From NCBI GenBank assembly GCA_001839685.1, contig MLAK01000996.1, forward strand, positions 1 through 38,161: a DNA stretch of 38,161 nucleotides, in the 5' to 3' direction. The position numbers and the translations under genes were made by a program. The stretch's first letter is position 1. Each line of letters starts with the position of its first letter. The notes below the pieces were generated by a model. It searched no databases and was not told the DNA's origin. It saw only the letters and a list, made by a program, of their open reading frames with translations. This document shows positions 34,691 to 38,161 of this stretch, piece after piece. Source of the stretch: Tritrichomonas foetus (lineage: Eukaryota; Parabasalia; Tritrichomonadida; Tritrichomonadidae).

Positions 34691-36283
34691 TCATTTGAAA
34701 CTAGAGATTGAAAAGAACGCAACCATAATTCGAAAAAAAAGGAATAGATCGAATGGAGAAAATACTTCGGATATGACTGATCTTGAATTTTTACGACAAT
34801 AGAAAATGACAAGAAAAAGAAAAAACCGAAAAGGGTTTTAATCCAGAATGAAAAAAAGAAATGTTCCATGCTGAAATTTCCAATTATAAAAAAGAAATTA
34901 AAATATTTTGAGGAAAATAATTTTTCGCGTATATTTCTCTTGAATTTTTTACTCCAAAATCTTGTTCAAAACAATTTAACAATCTCTTCAATGCAAAAAT
35001 TAACTATAAGTGAAAGTAGAATCAAATAATATTTTTGATTTGAGAAAAATCAGTTGAGAAAAAAATTATTCTTTTTTCACCTTAAATCAAAGGACAACAT
35101 ATTATTGGGAAAGCACTTTTGTCGAAAATTGAGTGATCCAAATGAGAAAAAAATATGATAAATTAACCACACCAATCTTGTTTTGAAGTAGATGCTATTA
35201 GCGAATGCTTATGAAAATCTCATAAAAACCGATGGTTTAAATTTAGTATGAGAAATAATTATTCTTGTCTGAAAAACCTCGATATGAAATATTATAAGAT
35301 ATCTTTTCAATTAATAGGTTTAATTTGCTGGTTGAAGACATGAAATGATGAATTTTTCAAGAAGGAAATCCATGATTTCTTTCCAAATCGTTTCTTTAAA
35401 CGAAATCTCAACTTTTCAGAAATGCATTCAAATATTCACAGGATCATGTTTTATGAATTTGAATGTGGTCAAGTTTTTGATAAATTTACTCAAATAAAAT
35501 ATATTCAATTTTATGTTTATTTCATATCAAAATAATGTTCTATATTTTTTTCAATGACTCTCAGAAATGTCACATAAAATCATCTGATTTGAAAACTTGA
35601 AATCTTCTATGTTCTCTGTTCGAAATTATGTCCAAAAAAGTGTTTTATCAATATCATATTGTTTTTGTCAATATTCAGGAAACCTTTTTTTGAGGTGATT
35701 TAAGAATCTTGAAATCCATTCAATTTCTTTAAAGAGTTGAATGTGTTTTAAATATCTTCTTTTGGTCTAAATTCCAAATCTATGAACATTGAGCCCATCA
35801 AAATATGGTGACCATTAAATTCAATAAAGAATCGATACGTAAAGGTTCACATTTTTGAATGATTCGAAAAAGGATACAAAGATCATAATTGAAAAAGCCT
35901 CATTGATTGATTTAATCATTTTGAATGCTCCTCCAAAAAGTATTTTTAATTTCGTGTTAATTTTCAAAGAGACTTCCCTTCAGAAACAAAATGAAAAGCA
36001 GAGAATAATTCTACTCAAATGGTCCTAAAAGTAGAGCAAATATATCCCTAAGAATATATAAACTGATCGAAAATCATCAAAAATAAAAATTTGAAAAGAT
36101 ACTCAATCTGAATTTTTGTTATCTTTCAAATGTTTCTGAGAGATTTACTGTATTACCCGAATATCAAAATTCAATATTGTTATAACAACGAATATTTACA
36201 TTTGTGACAAATGATTTTTATTATTTTCATTCAATTTCGACAAACTTCTTTATGAAAACAATTGAATTACATTCAAATTCATT
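34691..36283. other. Gene-poor region
   Basis: About 1.6 kb of A+T-rich sequence upstream of the Myb gene. There are scattered partly open stretches but nothing I can support as a gene, RNA or repeat. Confidence 0.45.
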
Positions 36284-36289
36284 TCACTT
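36284..36289 (+). promoter_or_regulatory. Putative initiator (Inr) of the Myb gene
   Basis: TCACTT, a full consensus match, with predicted +1 at 36286, 25 nt before the ATG at 36311. Confidence 0.55.
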
Positions 36290-36310
36290 GCTGAACTTCG
36301 ACGAATAAAA

Positions 36311-37090
36311 ATGACTAAAGACCAAAAGAAGCATAGAAAGTTGATGTTCACAAAACAAGAGGATGAACAATTAAGGAAATTGGTTAATGAATTTGGGGAG
36401 ACTGATTGGGATTTAGTTGCATCATATATGGAAGGTCGAACTCGACGTCAGTGTCGTGAGCGATGGCGTAAATTTTTATCACCCCATTTAAATAATTCAC
36501 CGTGGACACAAGAAGAAGATCGTCTTCTTCTTGAACGTTATGAAACTTTTGGCCCTAAATGGGTTACAATTTCACGTAGTTTTAAAAATCGTACTGATAT
36601 TAATGTTAAAAGTCGTTTTCTTGTTCTTCAACGACAACAGCGGAAAAATTTTGAGGAATCTCTGAAAAATGACAAATCGTCTATTTCAAACAAATCAAAA
36701 ACTAGGAGCCTCTTCATTTCTAAACCAACCTCAAATGATAAGCAGCCCGACTTTTCACCATCACAAATCGCTATAGATGACAATTTTTCTTATTCTGACT
36801 TCGACCCGATGCAACTTTCAATTTGGTCTTCATTTCAAGACTCACCCAATCTTATTAATTCGAACGATCCAAGGAATATTGAACTCTTACCGACAATGGA
36901 AAAGAATATTCATTCTTCTCAGAAACAAAGTAGTGTTAGAGAACTTGAACAAGATGATAACTATTGTCTAGAAACAATGTTGCAGCCTTTGAAAGACCTA
37001 GAAACTCAAATGCAAATGAATTTATGGACTCCTGATTCTCACCCTGAAGCAGAATTTGTTTACATGAGCATATGTAATATGGTTTTTTAG
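36311..37090 (+). CDS. R2R3-type Myb DNA-binding transcription factor
   Basis: 259 aa. Two Myb repeats lie at the N-terminus. The first (about 11-57) has F13, W33 and W52, with the recognition helix RTRRQCRERWRKFL (43-56). The second (about 62-107) has W65 and W84, with F103 in place of the third Trp, and the recognition helix DINVKSRFLVL (96-106). The remaining 150 residues are polar, S/N/Q-rich and acidic, as in activation regions (SYSDFDPMQLSIW, DDNYCLETMLQPL). Small R2R3 Mybs of this layout regulate promoters in Trichomonas (for example of ap65-1), so a role as a sequence-specific nuclear regulator is likely; the target genes are unknown. The start is the ATG at 36311, supported by the Inr at 36284. 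Confidence 0.93.
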   Translation: MTKDQKKHRKLMFTKQEDEQLRKLVNEFGETDWDLVASYMEGRTRRQCRERWRKFLSPHLNNSPWTQEEDRLLLERYETFGPKWVTISRSFKNRTDINVKSRFLVLQRQQRKNFEESLKNDKSSISNKSKTRSLFISKPTSNDKQPDFSPSQIAIDDNFSYSDFDPMQLSIWSSFQDSPNLINSNDPRNIELLPTMEKNIHSSQKQSSVRELEQDDNYCLETMLQPLKDLETQMQMNLWTPDSHPEAEFVYMSICNMVF

Positions 37091-38161
37091 ATAATTACAG
37101 TTGTCTACGTTCATTACCTACTTTTAAAAGTGACAGAAAACAATCAAATAATTACATTTTATATTTTAGAGGTTCGGAAGGGTATGGGTCTTCACTAATC
37201 TTGAAGACTCCCAAAAATGAACTTTTTTAATTAAATTATTTTTCTGTCTTCCAATGCTTTGTCAAGTTGGCGAAATTGTTCTTGATTGATCTCTTCTGCT
37301 TATTCGATAATGTTTAATAGTAGTTTTAAATAAATCTAAATTCGGTTTTTATATTCTGTTTATCAACATATTTATTCTTACTTCTAAGGTTATGTTTGGT
37401 TTAATCCTGAAAATTTATGGATTGGCAATTGAATTAATAAAGTTAAACCACCAAATGGAATTCAAAATTGATGAAATTTTTTTGGGAAAGACCGATGAAA
37501 TGACTTAAAGTCGAGATGGCCAATTTGTAAATTCTCAAATTTCGATGAAATTATATTCATATTGAAATATTAGAAGAATCAGAAAATTCAATATAAGACT
37601 TTACAATTTAAAGTAATTGAGGGACGAGGAATTTTTTTTAAACTTTAAAATTTTTAAAGTTTAAAATTTTTAAATGTTTCCGTTTATTATTTTTAGAATC
37701 ATAGGAAAACACTCTCGTAAGTCTTCATCAATTAAAAAATAACACAAAACGCTTCTTTATATCATTCGTTCTTAAAAGTCATATACGTTCTGATTATCTT
37801 CAAATCGCGACACTATATGTGAAGGGGAAGAATATTATATCATATAAAAAAATTGTACAGCGAAATGTTTCATTTTTTTTGGATTATTAAACTCAAAAGG
37901 CTTAATGTAAAATCAGAAATGCAAAAATAAAGACATATTTTACTTTATTGGTCTTTTTTTTGTAAAAATAAGTTAAAAGAAAATTTTCAATTCAAAATTA
38001 TTTTATAAATTGAATGATTTTTTTGTTTTAATTGAATGGTTTTTAGTTTTGTGATTAAACCATGGGTCACTACCCATGGATAAGTTTTGAAAGGTCAATT
38101 GGGGAGAACAAATGGCCTTGATGAAAGGTCAATTTATGATTGAAATACCGAAAAAAAAACT
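37091..38161. other. Gene-poor tail of the window
   Basis: About 1.07 kb with no supported gene. It contains a perfect hairpin CCATGGGT-CACT-ACCCATGG (38060-38079), two copies of GAAAGGTCAATT about 37 bp apart (near 38088 and 38125), and GTGAAGGGGA at 37819-37828. That last motif, with its A+T-rich flank, resembles the reverse complement of the left edge of the 131-270 repeat. Confidence 0.5.

Noticed and set aside
1..38161. Spliceosomal introns in the protein genes
   Set aside because: I looked for the trichomonad pair GTATGT with an ACTAACACACAG-type branch/acceptor. ACTAAC occurs only in the spacer near 20492 and in the AAC-rich tract, without the acceptor; all recognised proteins are complete in one frame.
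1..38161. One giant mobile element spanning the window, suggested by look-alike motifs at both ends
   Set aside because: The match between 131-270 and 37.8-38.1 kb is short and patchy, and the content is ordinary housekeeping genes with no integrase, polymerase or capsid gene.

Overview
This is an A+T-rich stretch of eukaryotic nuclear DNA, most likely from a parabasalid protist of the trichomonad type (Tritrichomonas/Trichomonas). Three things point there. One protein (13404-14108) carries what I recognise as the trichomonad-specific initiator-binding domain (IBD, known from IBP39). Several genes have a TCAYTW-type initiator (Inr) 7-28 nt upstream of the ATG, the classic trichomonad core promoter. 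The protein genes are single uninterrupted frames on both strands, with short spacers and no sign of spliceosomal introns. The species assignment is inference.

Layout. 1-2.7 kb: a perfect 70-bp tandem duplication, a PPP-family (PP1-like) phosphatase on the minus strand and an empty spacer. 2.7-9 kb: a basic coiled-coil protein on the minus strand, divergent from a Dbp5/DDX19-like DEAD-box helicase, then a minus-strand tRNA-Gln(UUG) that appears to contain a 20-nt intron, and a VPS4 AAA-ATPase. 9-11 kb: a 16-bp tandem array, then a 300-bp foldback transposable element with a 9-bp target-site duplication, inserted at the initiator of an old-yellow-enzyme-type flavin oxidoreductase gene. 11-14 kb: a small basic protein on the minus strand, a relatively G+C-rich relic with broken frames, and the IBD protein. 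14.5-19.4 kb: a 983-aa coiled-coil protein on the minus strand, divergent from a bacterial-type glucokinase. 19.4-21.4 kb: two T-rich tandem arrays, an AAC-rich tract and a decayed coding region. 21.4-32.1 kb: four trichomonad-type hypothetical proteins, including a 1969-aa acidic protein with an LRR-like head and a 715-aa protein with a possible SIN3 PAH-like segment. 32.3 kb: tRNA-Thr(AGU). 32.7-33.8 kb: a divergent pair, a proline-rich protein and a small single-pass membrane protein. 34 kb: a truncated second copy of the 9.5-kb element in a long gene-poor stretch. 36.3-37.1 kb: an R2R3 Myb transcription factor, then a gene-poor tail.

Functionally this is a mixed housekeeping neighbourhood: mRNA export, ESCRT/endosome, glycolysis, signalling and core transcription. 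I see no operon logic. Several genes are arranged head-to-head (5170/5410, 17525/18291, 22393/22585, 33285/33503). The most notable observations are the foldback element sitting exactly at a core promoter, the intron-bearing tRNA-Gln, and an IBD initiator-binding protein gene that carries an Inr match of its own. Everything here was read by eye; no search or computation was run.
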